Positions 44,187 through 53,869 are shown, counted from the stretch's first letter. The stretch: DNA of 64,000 bases from Endozoicomonas euniceicola (GCF_025562755.1 NZ_CP103300.1:1767001-1831000); one strand, 5' to 3'. Program-made: numbers and translations. Notes: generated from the letters alone by a model not told the origin.

Positions 44187-45311
44187 TCAGAATTTACGTA
44201 AAGTGCCATCACCGAAAAGTATGGGCAGGTAATGTCTTTTGTGTGTGTAATCATCGTTGTAAGAACAGTTGTACGGGGGAACTAAAGACGCAGCCAGCAA
44301 CACAGCCCAGGCAGCCCCCAGATATTTCTGCGAAGATGGATAATCAAGTCCATACAAAGTACTGACAAATACTCCAAGCCCAAATGCAGGAATTGCAAGT
44401 ACGTACAATAATATTTTGTCGAATGGTATAATTCCTGACGGGGTTGCGGCGGTAGTTGCCGGATAATGAGTCTGGTTATGGATACGGTACATATCACCTA
44501 AAAAACTGTAACAATGTTCCCAACCCTCATTAAAAATATAATCCTGCCATTTTTTCCAGTTTTTCTGAGCTTTAGCAAATGAATCGAGAAAGACTTCCCC
44601 AGCTATTTTATTTGAAACAGAAGTACTAATCAGAGCCTTTGATTCCCAGAAATTTTCAGTTGTGAACTGATTTTCAGACAGGCAATCAGGAGAAGTAAAC
44701 CCAGTAGACCGACAGGCAACGTTTTTCTTCAGATAATTATTGATATGCTTTCCCTCCTCTACAATATCCCTTTCCTCGTCTTGATGCGGCGCTTTCGCTA
44801 TGTACTGAATGCGGCTTACCCACACGCTTAGAGGATCAAAGGAAAAACCAGCATTAACGTTTAATTTTGGCGAAGAATAAGGGTGGTCAAAGATAAGGTT
44901 TGCCCCGTTATTGGTATCCATATACCAGAGATCTGAAGTTGGATCGTTGTTTCTACTGAGACTCATGGAGGTGTAGGGGAAGTCGCCGATCAGAATAATA
45001 CCATTACGCCTACTCCTGGCAGGGTATTTAGGGGGAAGGTAGACACCCTTTTCAACCATATACTGTTTTAATTTACTTGCAGTTAGTGTTTCGCTAGTTT
45101 CAGGCTTCAGGACTTTCGTATACCAGGCTTCACTTTCCAGTTGTTCTATCCAGCTCCTTAAATTTTCTTTATCCAAATGAGGATATAATTTTTTTTCAAT
45201 GATAATGAAAACATCCCCACGATAGAGCGGGAGTCGACTCGCATTCAGGGTAGAGGGGAAAAAAACAGCCATCAGGGCAATAGCGATAAAGCCATTTATA
45301 AATTGGAACAT
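44187..45311 (-). CDS. Secreted unknown protein, paralogue B
   Basis: 374 residues, paralogue of 42768–43886: same signal peptide (NGFIAIALMAVFFPSTLNAS) and the same order of blocks, with an almost identical central region (SKIAGEVFLDSFAK-like, NWKKWQDYIF). Divergence is greatest around residues 90–140 and 285–350. The two C-terminal hydrophobic segments are kept in a different sequence (KILLYVLAIPAFGLGVFV). Downstream flank and upstream flank (CTGTATACTTTTTTC…AGTAAAAGTAAAG) are shared with paralogue A, so each gene carries its own promoter copy. It lies just downstream of rnz on the same strand. Function unknown. Confidence 0.68.
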   Translation of the reverse strand: MFQFINGFIAIALMAVFFPSTLNASRLPLYRGDVFIIIEKKLYPHLDKENLRSWIEQLESEAWYTKVLKPETSETLTASKLKQYMVEKGVYLPPKYPARSRRNGIILIGDFPYTSMSLSRNNDPTSDLWYMDTNNGANLIFDHPYSSPKLNVNAGFSFDPLSVWVSRIQYIAKAPHQDEERDIVEEGKHINNYLKKNVACRSTGFTSPDCLSENQFTTENFWESKALISTSVSNKIAGEVFLDSFAKAQKNWKKWQDYIFNEGWEHCYSFLGDMYRIHNQTHYPATTAATPSGIIPFDKILLYVLAIPAFGLGVFVSTLYGLDYPSSQKYLGAAWAVLLAASLVPPYNCSYNDDYTHKRHYLPILFGDGTLRKF

Positions 45312-45377
45312 CTGTATACTTTTTTCATCAGATAATGAGGGCTGAAGTTAAGTTGCTCCTTAAGTAAAAGTAAAGTT

Positions 45378-46355
45378 TCAGCAATCTTTTAATTGCTCCA
45401 GCTTTCCGTCCCGGTATAACTGCCAACAGCCCCAGTCCTCAGCCAGACAGACTGTTCCATGAAAGTAATGCTTCGCTTCTTCCCGCAACAGCTCTACCCC
45501 ATACTCTCCCGGTTTGGGAGAAGGTCGGTAACGACCGCTGAAATGCGTAAGAATGATATGGTCAACCTGTGCCGCTTCTGCCGCTTCTGCGACCCTCTTT
45601 GCGGTGCTGTGCATATACTTCGGGCCGACTTTGCGAAAAACGTCTTCCGTAAAGGTTGCTTCGTGAACCATTAACTGCGCTCCCTGCAATGCGGTATGAA
45701 GCAAAGCGGGCTGATCATTATCACCACCAATAACAGCAACCCGGGCAGGTGGGGGTGGTTGGCGAACCCGATCCGGCTCAATGATCCGGCCATCTTCGAG
45801 AGTCACCGGGAGACCGTTTTGCAACTGACCCCATAGTGGCCCTCTGGGAATACCCAGGGCAAGGAGCCGGTCCTGATCCAGTGCCCCAGGATGACAGCTC
45901 TCTGCAAAACGATACGCAAAGCTGGGGACCCGGTGGGACAACTCGTGGGAAGTTACAGAAAAATGGTTATCACGGTATTCAAAGTCTTCCCTGTCAGTTG
46001 CTTTGAATATCAGCGGAAAGGGCAGCTCTGTGACATCCGCACATTGCAGGGCGTGGCGCACAAAACTCTCCACCCCGGCGGGGGCGCAAATGGTCAGCAA
46101 CTCTTTGCGTCTTTGCATGCTCGCTGTTGTGATCAATCCGGGCAAACCAAACATGTGATCGCCGTGAACATGGGTAATAAATACCGTTTTCAAACCGGAG
46201 AGCGTATAACGACTGCGCATTAAACGGTGCTGCGTCCCTTCCCCGCAGTCCACCAGGTACCATTCCTTCTGTTCATCCAGCGCCAGAGCCAGGGCTGTCA
46301 CGTTACGTTCCAGAGTAGGGACGCCAGCAGAAGTACCTAAAAAGGTCAGTCTCAT
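45378..46355 (-). CDS. rnz: Ribonuclease Z
   Basis: A 325-residue metallo-β-lactamase-fold nuclease that trims tRNA 3' trailers. Motifs: LGTSAGVPTLERNVTA at the start, zinc ligands FITHVHGDHMFGLPGL (HxHxDH), HELSHRVPSFAYRF, MVHEATF and the C-terminal HIILTHFSGRY. Length is slightly above the usual ~305. The insert with a proline run (RQPPPPARVAVIGG) sits before the fourth β-strand. Upstream is the divergent EF-G-like gene with a 174-bp shared region. Confidence 0.93.
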   Translation of the reverse strand: MRLTFLGTSAGVPTLERNVTALALALDEQKEWYLVDCGEGTQHRLMRSRYTLSGLKTVFITHVHGDHMFGLPGLITTASMQRRKELLTICAPAGVESFVRHALQCADVTELPFPLIFKATDREDFEYRDNHFSVTSHELSHRVPSFAYRFAESCHPGALDQDRLLALGIPRGPLWGQLQNGLPVTLEDGRIIEPDRVRQPPPPARVAVIGGDNDQPALLHTALQGAQLMVHEATFTEDVFRKVGPKYMHSTAKRVAEAAEAAQVDHIILTHFSGRYRPSPKPGEYGVELLREEAKHYFHGTVCLAEDWGCWQLYRDGKLEQLKDC

Positions 46356-46414
46356 TGATCAGCCCTCCCTTCACACACATTCAATACCCAATATGAGTTC
46401 AACACATCTATCCA

Positions 46415-46524
46415 AAGCATAACACGTTCAAACACACGACATTGATCAGGGACAAAATAAACGACATCACACACACATATACTCGAAGGCAAGAACAACA
46501 ATTATTAATCGAGACCGGGAGGAG
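46415..46524 (+). promoter_or_regulatory. Leader of the EF-G-like gene (source of repeat)
   Basis: The 110 bp before the EF-G-like start, ending in the strong Shine-Dalgarno GGGAGGAG six bases before ATG. Nearly identical to 43947–44054, which implies it carries a self-contained regulatory unit. No σ70 hexamers of good quality could be named. Confidence 0.5.
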
Positions 46525-46529
46525 AAAAG

Positions 46530-48566
46530 ATGGCCGCATTCAACGACCATATTCGTAACATCGCTCTGTTGGGTCACGCAGGGAGCGGGAAAACGGCACT
46601 TGCGGAAGCCCTGCTGCACGCCTCCGGCGCCATCAACCAGAAAGGCAATGTCAGCAGGGGAAACACCGTATCGGATTTTACTGATCAGGAAAAAGCCGCC
46701 GGACACTCTCTCGAAACCAGTATTCTTCAGTTTGATCACTTAAACACCCACGTAAACCTTCTCGACACTCCCGGAACGCCTGACTTCTTTGGTCGTGCTA
46801 TGAGCATTCTGCCTGCGGTTGAATCGGTGGCGCTGGTCATTAATGCCCGGAATGGTATTGAACCGGTGACCCGCCGGGCATTTGAACAGATGCATGAACG
46901 CAAAAAATGCGGCCTGATTGTTATTAACCAGTGCGACTTGCCTGAAATCGAACTGGAAGCCCTGTTACTGGACATTCAGGATCAGCTGGGCAGCCAGTGC
47001 CTGCCCGTTAACCTGCCATCGGCAGACGGAAGTCGTATGGTTGACTGCTACTTTGCTCCGGAATACGACACTCCCACGGCTTTCAGCTCCGTCACAGAAG
47101 CCCACGACCAGCTGGTTGACCAGGTGGTGGAAGTCGATGAAAAATTGATGGAACTGTATCTGGAGCAGGAACAGTGCTTAAAGCCGGAGCAGCTTCATGA
47201 TCCTTTTGAACAGGCTCTGCGTGAAGATCATCTGATCCCTGTCTGCTTCACTTCCGCAGAAACCGGGGCAGGTATTGAACAGTTGTTGCATACCCTGTGT
47301 GAACTGATGCCAACGCCCTCTGAAGGCAACCCGCCGCTTTTCTTAAAAGGGGAGGGAGACAATGAAACCCCTGTCGCAGTAGTGCCTGACCCTGATATAC
47401 ATGCCGTTGCCCATGTGTTCAAGGTGTCCATGGATCCTTACATTGGCCGGATGGGTGTATTCCGCGTGCATCAGGGAACCATTCGCAGTGGCGACCTGCT
47501 TTTTCTGGGCGATATCCGGAAACCGGTTCGCGTCGCCCACCTGTTAAAGCTACAGGGCAGTAAAACAACCGAAGTCAGCGAAGCCTGCCCCGGGGATATC
47601 TGTGCAGTCGCCAAGATCGACAGCCTGCATTTTAACGGCGTATTGCACGACTCCCACGATGAAGATCAACACCATCTGCGAGACCTGCAATTTCCACCTT
47701 CTATGGCCAGTCTGGCTATCTCTCCAGCCCATCGGGGTGATGAACAGAAGCTATCAGAAGTTCTACATCGTCTGGTGGCAGAAGACCCCAGCCTGACCAT
47801 TGAACACCGGGAACGGGAAAACGAAACTGTTTTGCTCGGCCTGGGAGAAGCCCATCTGCAACTGTCCATTGAGAAGATGGCTAAGGTCTATAGTCTGGAA
47901 GTAACGACTTCAGTCCCCAGTATTCCCTACCGGGAAACCATTCGTAACAAGGCTGAAGGACATCATCGACACAAGAAGCAGAATGGTGGCTCCGGTCAGT
48001 TTGGTGAAGTTTTCCTACGCATCGAGCCCTTGCCCAGAGGCAGTGGTTTTGAGTTTGCCAGCGAAGTAGTAGGTGGCGTTATTCCATCCCAGTACATTCC
48101 CGCTGTGGAGAAAGGCGTTCGGGAAGTGATGCGGTCCGGTGCTATTGCCGGTTATCCCATGCAGGATATTCGCGTTGTGGTTTACGACGGCAAACACCAC
48201 AGTGTCGACTCCAAAGAGATTGCTTTTGTCGCTGCGGGCAAAAAAGCCTTTCTGGATGCGATCCGGAAAGCCGATCCGGTGGTGCTGGAACCCTTTGTTG
48301 AAATGGATATTACGGTTCCAAGCCAGAGCATGGGGGATGTAACCGGGCACCTTGCCAGTGAGCGGGGGATGGTGACAGGGACTGATGCGGGGCGAGGTAT
48401 GAAAGTCACCGTACATGCCCGGGCACCGTTAGCCAATGTTTCCGGTTACAGCAATACCCTGAAATCCATGACCGGCGGTGATGGTGAGTACAGCATGCAG
48501 TTCTCTCATTATGACTGCGTACCGGTACCGGTTCAGAAGGCGCTGATTAAAGCCTGGGAGGCTTGA
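46530..48566 (+). CDS. EF-G-like translational GTPase
   Basis: 678 residues with the five-domain EF-G layout: G1 GHAGSGKT (15–22), G3 DTPG (79–82), G4 NQCD (133–136), domain II starting at FKVSMDPYIGRMGVFRV, domain III (AISPAHRGDEQKLSEVLHRL), domain IV with SGQFGEVFLRIEP and domain V ending in the MGDVTGHLASERGMV region. It belongs to the EF-G-like (EF-G2) branch, shorter than FusA (about 700). G4 is NQCD instead of NKxD, which may weaken guanine recognition. Paralogues of this branch have roles in translocation under stress or ribosome recycling, not firmly known. The strong Shine-Dalgarno suggests good expression. Confidence 0.85.
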   Translation: MAAFNDHIRNIALLGHAGSGKTALAEALLHASGAINQKGNVSRGNTVSDFTDQEKAAGHSLETSILQFDHLNTHVNLLDTPGTPDFFGRAMSILPAVESVALVINARNGIEPVTRRAFEQMHERKKCGLIVINQCDLPEIELEALLLDIQDQLGSQCLPVNLPSADGSRMVDCYFAPEYDTPTAFSSVTEAHDQLVDQVVEVDEKLMELYLEQEQCLKPEQLHDPFEQALREDHLIPVCFTSAETGAGIEQLLHTLCELMPTPSEGNPPLFLKGEGDNETPVAVVPDPDIHAVAHVFKVSMDPYIGRMGVFRVHQGTIRSGDLLFLGDIRKPVRVAHLLKLQGSKTTEVSEACPGDICAVAKIDSLHFNGVLHDSHDEDQHHLRDLQFPPSMASLAISPAHRGDEQKLSEVLHRLVAEDPSLTIEHRERENETVLLGLGEAHLQLSIEKMAKVYSLEVTTSVPSIPYRETIRNKAEGHHRHKKQNGGSGQFGEVFLRIEPLPRGSGFEFASEVVGGVIPSQYIPAVEKGVREVMRSGAIAGYPMQDIRVVVYDGKHHSVDSKEIAFVAAGKKAFLDAIRKADPVVLEPFVEMDITVPSQSMGDVTGHLASERGMVTGTDAGRGMKVTVHARAPLANVSGYSNTLKSMTGGDGEYSMQFSHYDCVPVPVQKALIKAWEA

Positions 48567-48585
48567 AGCCTTACCTCTGTGAACT

Positions 48586-48617
48586 ACTCCCGTCGCCCCC
48601 GGCGGGAGTGCTCTTTT
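48586..48617 (+). terminator. Terminator after EF-G-like gene
   Basis: ACTCCCG (48586–48592) pairs with CGGGAGT (48603–48609), followed by GCTCTTTTG. A GC-rich stem with a short T-tract 20 bp after the stop. Confidence 0.7.
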
Positions 48618-48772
48618 GACTTGAAGAGGCTGAAACAGGAAAAACACTCTCAATTGAACTACTCTCGTTTGGGTTATTTACCCTTCAGATAACATTGCGG
48701 CAGTCTTATCTGCTGCCATAACAATACGCCAGGACAGGCAAGCTTCTAAACCGTAAAGTGAGAGTACAAAGT

Positions 48773-50806
48773 ATGATTGCCAGCTTGCAGTCTTGTTTCA
48801 TAGCCCTGTTAGTATTTTATTTTAAATGTGCTATTGCCAATACGCCTTTGTACGGGCAGCTTGAAACGCTCTCCTTGTCCTCTGACCATATCCTCAGCCG
48901 TTCGGTTTATGATCTCAGTAACCTGTCGGTGAATCCTGTTGATTTTCTATACACTTTGAATTTATTACCCGAGCCGGTTTCGGTACCTGAATCACTGTCA
49001 GCTGAAATATCCCTGGCCTGTATAGATCTGCCCGTCCGGGCAGACAGTTATGATGATAAGCGTTCAGTGTCACACACCGTTGTGTGTATAGCACAGGAGG
49101 GTTATACACTCGCGGGCGAGCCTGCTATTGAGACCACCGAAAACTCAACACCAGCGTGTTATACGAATACCGTTAATACTGACTCCTCTGTCAAGATAGC
49201 CCTCAAAACATGCGACTTGAATCAGTCATCCTCAGCGACAAAGTATACGGCTTTGACAGAAGAGTCCCATTCATACAGTGACCAGCCATTTACTGGCAGC
49301 AAACATCAACAGCTTCACGATGCCCTTCTGGCATCAGGTGCCCTGGAATACACAAAAAAAGGGAAGGGTGAGCAGGGCTCCCGACCATTACTACCACCAG
49401 CGATACAGGACATACTTTTCAATCAGGAGCTGTTAGTACCTGAACAGAGCGTCACTGTCTACATGTTCAGAACCAGACCGGATCAAGGCGGCGGGCAGGC
49501 CGAAGGGGGGAGTAGCCGAACGGTTTCCGGTGGGTTGGCTCAAGACATAAGGGACGATCTGGAACACCGGCAGAGCGCTACTTTACCGGTACTAAGGCTT
49601 CGACAACCACCACGGTCAGAGGATTATCTGAGTGAAGAGAATATTCAGCGTGTAATCCGGTCCTCAACAGACCTGGAAACGCGCACAGACGCAGAGCTTA
49701 TGTCAATAGCAGTCGACCTGAAAAGAATAGACGTGGCCATTAAAGATGACGAAGAAAATGAAAGACCTGCCCGTGTTGATGCTGCAACCCATGTTGAGTT
49801 AATGATTTTAGAAAACAGAGTTCAGAAAACTGGCAGAGATAGACACTCTGAGGCAATTAGGAAATTATTCTCAACAGTTGACAGGCTTGACTGGAGCAAC
49901 GCATTAACACAGGAAGAACTGTCCGGATTGCACGGAAATGCGTGCGAATTATCGGATATAATTGAGTACTTTGGCAGTATTGATGACCAACTTCGTTACA
50001 AAAGATATTTCAGCGAAACAAAGTTACGCCTGCAGTCTGTTTCTGCCCAGAAGGCTCGTGAGGTCGCCTATGAATTGATAAGAAATTTTAACAATTCACC
50101 AGAAGCCCACTCTCAGATAAATACCGGAACCCTGATGTTGTTTGGGAATCTGGCCTCTGAGTTGAACGACAGGCTTTGGGCTGATCAAAATCAGGAAGCA
50201 TTGATTCAGGTGCGGGATGATCTTTTCGGATTGGCCAAAATTCTGGAGCAGATGTCCAGTCAACCTGATGAGTTTCCGAGACTTCAGCAGAGTGAGGGAA
50301 GTGATAATCGGGAAATTATACAACGGCTGTCTAACGATGTGGGTTTTAGTCTTCGACACGTACAACTCCTTATGGGTCAGAATTCTCTCATTCAGGCACG
50401 CCTTCGGCAACTTGAAAGCCTGGGACTGTCTGGCCATATAGAGCCCAATGTGATAAGCGCCATGTCTGACGAAGACTTCGCCGCAATGGTTTCAATACTG
50501 AATGACGGCCCTGTAGATCAGGGCCTTATCGACCGGGCAAGTTTCGATTTAACCCTCGGAGACAAGCCTCTGACGCAGAGAGATCATGGAACTAACATCG
50601 TAAGAACCTACGAAAACAGCGAATGGGAGGAAATACAGAATTCCAGAACAGGGGCAATACTGTACGAAGGCAGCTCAGACGAAGTGAGCGAGGTTATCAG
50701 GAGGGCAGGAGATGTTAATGAGGTTGAACGACAGAAAGTTATGAAACAGCAACATGAACGCTGGATGGAACTGACGAAGAAACCTGGCTCAGGGAACGGG
50801 AGATAA
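48773..50806 (+). CDS. Large secreted protein of unknown function
   Basis: 677 residues from the ATG at 48773 (GAGAG nine bases upstream; a GTG five codons earlier is less likely). Signal peptide (LQSCFIALLVFYFKCAIA). Residues 30–230 are Ser/Thr-rich and β-like with several cysteines (LACIDLPV, VVCIAQEGY, PACYTN, LKTCDLN). The rest (about 300–640) is charged and helical with an acidic RIDVAIKDDEENERP stretch and predicted coiled-coil regions. The C-terminal domain includes GHIEPNVISAMSDEDFAAMV. No known family. It is a single gene between EF-G-like and envC. Confidence 0.65.
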   Translation: MIASLQSCFIALLVFYFKCAIANTPLYGQLETLSLSSDHILSRSVYDLSNLSVNPVDFLYTLNLLPEPVSVPESLSAEISLACIDLPVRADSYDDKRSVSHTVVCIAQEGYTLAGEPAIETTENSTPACYTNTVNTDSSVKIALKTCDLNQSSSATKYTALTEESHSYSDQPFTGSKHQQLHDALLASGALEYTKKGKGEQGSRPLLPPAIQDILFNQELLVPEQSVTVYMFRTRPDQGGGQAEGGSSRTVSGGLAQDIRDDLEHRQSATLPVLRLRQPPRSEDYLSEENIQRVIRSSTDLETRTDAELMSIAVDLKRIDVAIKDDEENERPARVDAATHVELMILENRVQKTGRDRHSEAIRKLFSTVDRLDWSNALTQEELSGLHGNACELSDIIEYFGSIDDQLRYKRYFSETKLRLQSVSAQKAREVAYELIRNFNNSPEAHSQINTGTLMLFGNLASELNDRLWADQNQEALIQVRDDLFGLAKILEQMSSQPDEFPRLQQSEGSDNREIIQRLSNDVGFSLRHVQLLMGQNSLIQARLRQLESLGLSGHIEPNVISAMSDEDFAAMVSILNDGPVDQGLIDRASFDLTLGDKPLTQRDHGTNIVRTYENSEWEEIQNSRTGAILYEGSSDEVSEVIRRAGDVNEVERQKVMKQQHERWMELTKKPGSGNGR

Positions 50807-50835
50807 ACTCTCCAAAGGTTCGGGAATATATCAGA

Positions 50836-51051
50836 TCAACAGCTTTGATGTCTGACTACACACCAACCATGCAGGACATTGAATCGATCTGCCACCACTT
50901 TCGCAGCCTCCATGCCTGTCTTTATTTTTCCATGGATAAAAGATGCCGAATAGTGCGGATTTACAGCCAGCACGAGTTCTAATGGGTAGTCAGGCCAGAC
51001 ATTACTGAAAGACCTCATTTCCATAGTTCCGGGCGGGCTCTCTTTTGTCAT
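50836..51051 (-). CDS. Possible 71-residue unknown protein
   Basis: An open frame of 71 codons in the 302-bp gap between two plus-strand genes. Product begins MTKESPPGTMEMRSFSNVW. The start lacks a clear Shine-Dalgarno, no family is recognised, and coding bias is unconvincing. Listed because nothing else explains the gap. Confidence 0.25.
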   Translation of the reverse strand: MTKESPPGTMEMRSFSNVWPDYPLELVLAVNPHYSASFIHGKIKTGMEAAKVVADRFNVLHGWCVVRHQSC

Positions 51052-51111
51052 TGTTTTACAGGTTTAATTAAAGGCATACTGAGGTATTAAATAAACAACC
51101 TGTGACGTTTG

Positions 51112-52275
51112 ATGATGAAACTAACAGCCACGCCGCCAGCACTTGCGTTGTCGCTGGTTGCACTGTTGTCCATAAGCAGCCCTGGCAGTATTGCCAGCGC
51201 CGCAGGGGACGCAGCGACCAAGGCGACCACCGAAGCCCAGCTGGAAACTATAAACAGTGACATTGAACACCTGAAAGGTCTGCTTTCTAAACTTAACCGG
51301 GAGCGGTCTTCAACGGAACAGAAGTTACAACGATCTGAACAGGAGATGAGTAAGCTGCGCCAGTCGATTCGCAGTCTGGAAAATCAGCTGGAGGAAGGGA
51401 ATCAACAGGTAAAAAAGCTCCAGCGCCGTCAGCAGGAACTGACGGCGAGAAAAAATAAAGAAAAAAAACACATCGCCAGCAGTGTACACTCAGCCTACCT
51501 TGCCAGCCGGGACAACCGGTTAAAGCTGTTACTGAACCAGGAAAGCCCGGAAGATATTTCACGTCACCTGACGTATTTAAAGCATCTGCAACAAGCGCAG
51601 CTCGATGCCATTACTGCTTTTGAGAACACACTCCGGGAAATTGATAACAACACCCGTGAGCAGGAACAGGTCAACGCCAGCCTTTCCCAACAAAAGAGTA
51701 GCCTGCAAGAACAACGTGACGACCTGAAGAGGGTACAGGGTCAGCGTCAGCGCCTGATTAGCCAGATACGTCAGCGGCAGGGTAGCAGTAACCAGCGCCT
51801 GAAGAATCTCGACCGGCAACGGCACCAGCTGGAAACTATTCTGTCACAGCTGGCGGCAAAAGCCGCTTTACAGCGGCCTATCACCAGCGATCAGGGGGAT
51901 CTGAAATGGCCGGTCGAGGGTGAAATCCTCTATGGCTACCGGCAAAAACGCCCGCAATCCGGTATGAGCTGGGAAGGCGTCTTAATTGCCGTTGACTCTG
52001 GCACCCGGGTGAATGCGGTACATGATGGCACTGTTATTTTCTCTAACTGGTTAAGAGGCTTCGGTCAACTGATCATTCTGGATCATGGTGATGACTACCT
52101 GACCCTGTACGCCCACAATCAGTGGCTGCTGAAAGCCGAAGGTGAAACCGTTCTGGCAGGAGAGCCGCTGGCGCTTGCAGGGCAGAGTGGCGGACTGGAA
52201 CAACCCGGGCTGTACTTTGAAATACGCCACAAGGGTAAGCCGCAAAACCCTTCACGATGGCTGCAAACCCGTTAA
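51112..52275 (+). CDS. envC: Murein hydrolase activator EnvC
   Basis: 387 residues: signal peptide (PALALSLVALLSISSPGSIA), long periplasmic coiled coil (about 40–260; QLEEGNQQVKKLQRRQQ and more) and a C-terminal LytM (M23-like) domain. The domain contains GVLIAVDSGTRVNAVHDGTV and LYFEIRHKGKPQNPSRWL; the zinc-binding HxxxD and HxH ligands of active peptidases are not preserved, as in EnvC, which activates amidases rather than cutting cell wall. It localises to the division site with FtsEX. ATGs at 51112 and 51115 are both possible. In E. coli it directly follows gpmI. Confidence 0.92.
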   Translation: MMKLTATPPALALSLVALLSISSPGSIASAAGDAATKATTEAQLETINSDIEHLKGLLSKLNRERSSTEQKLQRSEQEMSKLRQSIRSLENQLEEGNQQVKKLQRRQQELTARKNKEKKHIASSVHSAYLASRDNRLKLLLNQESPEDISRHLTYLKHLQQAQLDAITAFENTLREIDNNTREQEQVNASLSQQKSSLQEQRDDLKRVQGQRQRLISQIRQRQGSSNQRLKNLDRQRHQLETILSQLAAKAALQRPITSDQGDLKWPVEGEILYGYRQKRPQSGMSWEGVLIAVDSGTRVNAVHDGTVIFSNWLRGFGQLIILDHGDDYLTLYAHNQWLLKAEGETVLAGEPLALAGQSGGLEQPGLYFEIRHKGKPQNPSRWLQTR

Positions 52276-52423
52276 GGCTGTTGAAGATGCATTACGGACA
52301 ACCGATAGACTATAGAGTGAACACCCTGCTGATCGGGATGCAAGAGTACAGAGCGATAGCCTTGCCATGTATTCACGACAGCCTCCTATACTTGAACTCT
52401 CATAACGGTTTGCAGGAGCATCC

Positions 52424-53869
52424 ATGACAACGACTTTTCGCCTTAACCGGCTGTTATTAGCCAGCATTCTGGCCTTATCAACCGGTTTCTCACCCATTGG
52501 CTTGACGGCACCCGTTGGTGAAAAAGAACAACCTGTTAAAGAAACCAGCCAGTCTACAAACGATGGCTCTTCAGACGATGCCAGGGCCGCCAGCGAGAAA
52601 GGCAGATTGCCTCTGGAAGAACTGCGAACGTTCACTGAAGTCATGCAGCGCATCAAAACCGCGTATGTCGAAAAAGTGGATGATAAAACGCTGCTTGAAA
52701 ATGCAATCAAGGGTATGGTATCGGGCCTTGACCCCCACTCCAGTTACCTGGAGCCCGATGAGTTCAAAGAGCTGGAAGTCAATACCTCCGGCCAGTTTGG
52801 CGGCCTGGGCATTGAGGTGGGCATGGAAGACGGTTTCATCAAAGTCATCTCCCCTATTGATGACACACCCGCGCAGAAGGCGGGCATCCAGCCCGGCGAC
52901 CTGATCATAAAGCTCGACGACACCAGTGTGAAAGGCATGACCCTGATGGACTCGGTCGACCGTATGCGCGGCAAGCCCGGTGAGCCGATCAAGCTGACCA
53001 TTGTTCGTGACGGTGAGCCCAAGCCACTGGAAATTACGGTAAAACGCGACATCATCAAGGTTAAGAGTGTTCGCTCCAAAACGCTGGAAGAGGGTTACGG
53101 CTATATTCGCCTGAGTCAGTTCCAGTCTGACTCAGACAAAGAGCTGGTGGCTCACCTGGGCAAGCTGAAAAAAGCCCAGAAAGATGGAAAGCTGAAAGGT
53201 CTGGTTCTGGACTTGCGTAACAATCCTGGCGGGGTTCTGCAGGCCGCCGTTGGCGTGGTCGACAGTTTCATTAAAGAAGGGTTGATCGTCTACACGAAAG
53301 GCAGCATTCCTAACTCAGACCTGAAGTTTAATGCGTCCAGTGTCGATCCATCCAACGGTGTTCCACTGGTCGTACTGATTAATGGCGGCTCAGCTTCTGC
53401 CTCCGAGATCGTGGCTGGCGCGCTGCAGGACCACCATCGTGCGGTATTGTTGGGTACACAGACGTTCGGGAAAGGCTCTGTCCAAACCGTACTGCCACTG
53501 AGCGCTGATCCTGAGCGGGGCCTGAAACTGACTACTGCGTTGTATTACACCCCAAGTGGTCGCTCCATTCAGGCGGAAGGAATTAAGCCGGATATTGTTC
53601 TGCCTCGTGCCAAAGTCACACCCATTGAATCCGCTGAGCAGTATAAGGAAGCTAACCTGCAGGGACACCTGACCAATGGCAATGATAAGAAAGGCAAAGC
53701 CGCTGATAAGAAAGAAGCCAAACAGGAAAAGAGTCTGGCTGAAGAAGATTATCAGTTAAGTCAGGCCCTGAATGTTCTGAAAGGCATGCACATCACTGCC
53801 TTGAGGAAAGAGGAAAAGGAGAAGAAAGCCAGTAAGCAGCCAAAGATGGCTGATGTTAAACTGCATTGA
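52424..53869 (+). CDS. Carboxy-terminal processing protease (S41 family)
   Basis: 481 residues with signal peptide (LLASILALSTGFSPIGLTA). Ser/Asp-rich linker, then a PDZ domain (FGGLGIEVGMEDGFIKVISP, then GIQPGDLIIKLDD, residues 120–215) and the S41 core: GLVLDLRNNPGGVL, catalytic GGSASASEIVAGAL (Ser) and QTFGKGSVQ (Lys). Such CtpA-type enzymes degrade or trim periplasmic proteins. The C-terminal 70 residues are lysine/glutamate-rich and likely flexible. It follows envC by 148 bp, the usual neighbour in gammaproteobacteria. Confidence 0.93.
   Translation: MTTTFRLNRLLLASILALSTGFSPIGLTAPVGEKEQPVKETSQSTNDGSSDDARAASEKGRLPLEELRTFTEVMQRIKTAYVEKVDDKTLLENAIKGMVSGLDPHSSYLEPDEFKELEVNTSGQFGGLGIEVGMEDGFIKVISPIDDTPAQKAGIQPGDLIIKLDDTSVKGMTLMDSVDRMRGKPGEPIKLTIVRDGEPKPLEITVKRDIIKVKSVRSKTLEEGYGYIRLSQFQSDSDKELVAHLGKLKKAQKDGKLKGLVLDLRNNPGGVLQAAVGVVDSFIKEGLIVYTKGSIPNSDLKFNASSVDPSNGVPLVVLINGGSASASEIVAGALQDHHRAVLLGTQTFGKGSVQTVLPLSADPERGLKLTTALYYTPSGRSIQAEGIKPDIVLPRAKVTPIESAEQYKEANLQGHLTNGNDKKGKAADKKEAKQEKSLAEEDYQLSQALNVLKGMHITALRKEEKEKKASKQPKMADVKLH

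Noticed and set aside
51112..52275. Loss of zinc ligands in the LytM domain as evidence of a broken peptidase
   Set aside because: EnvC proteins are naturally degenerate activators of amidases.
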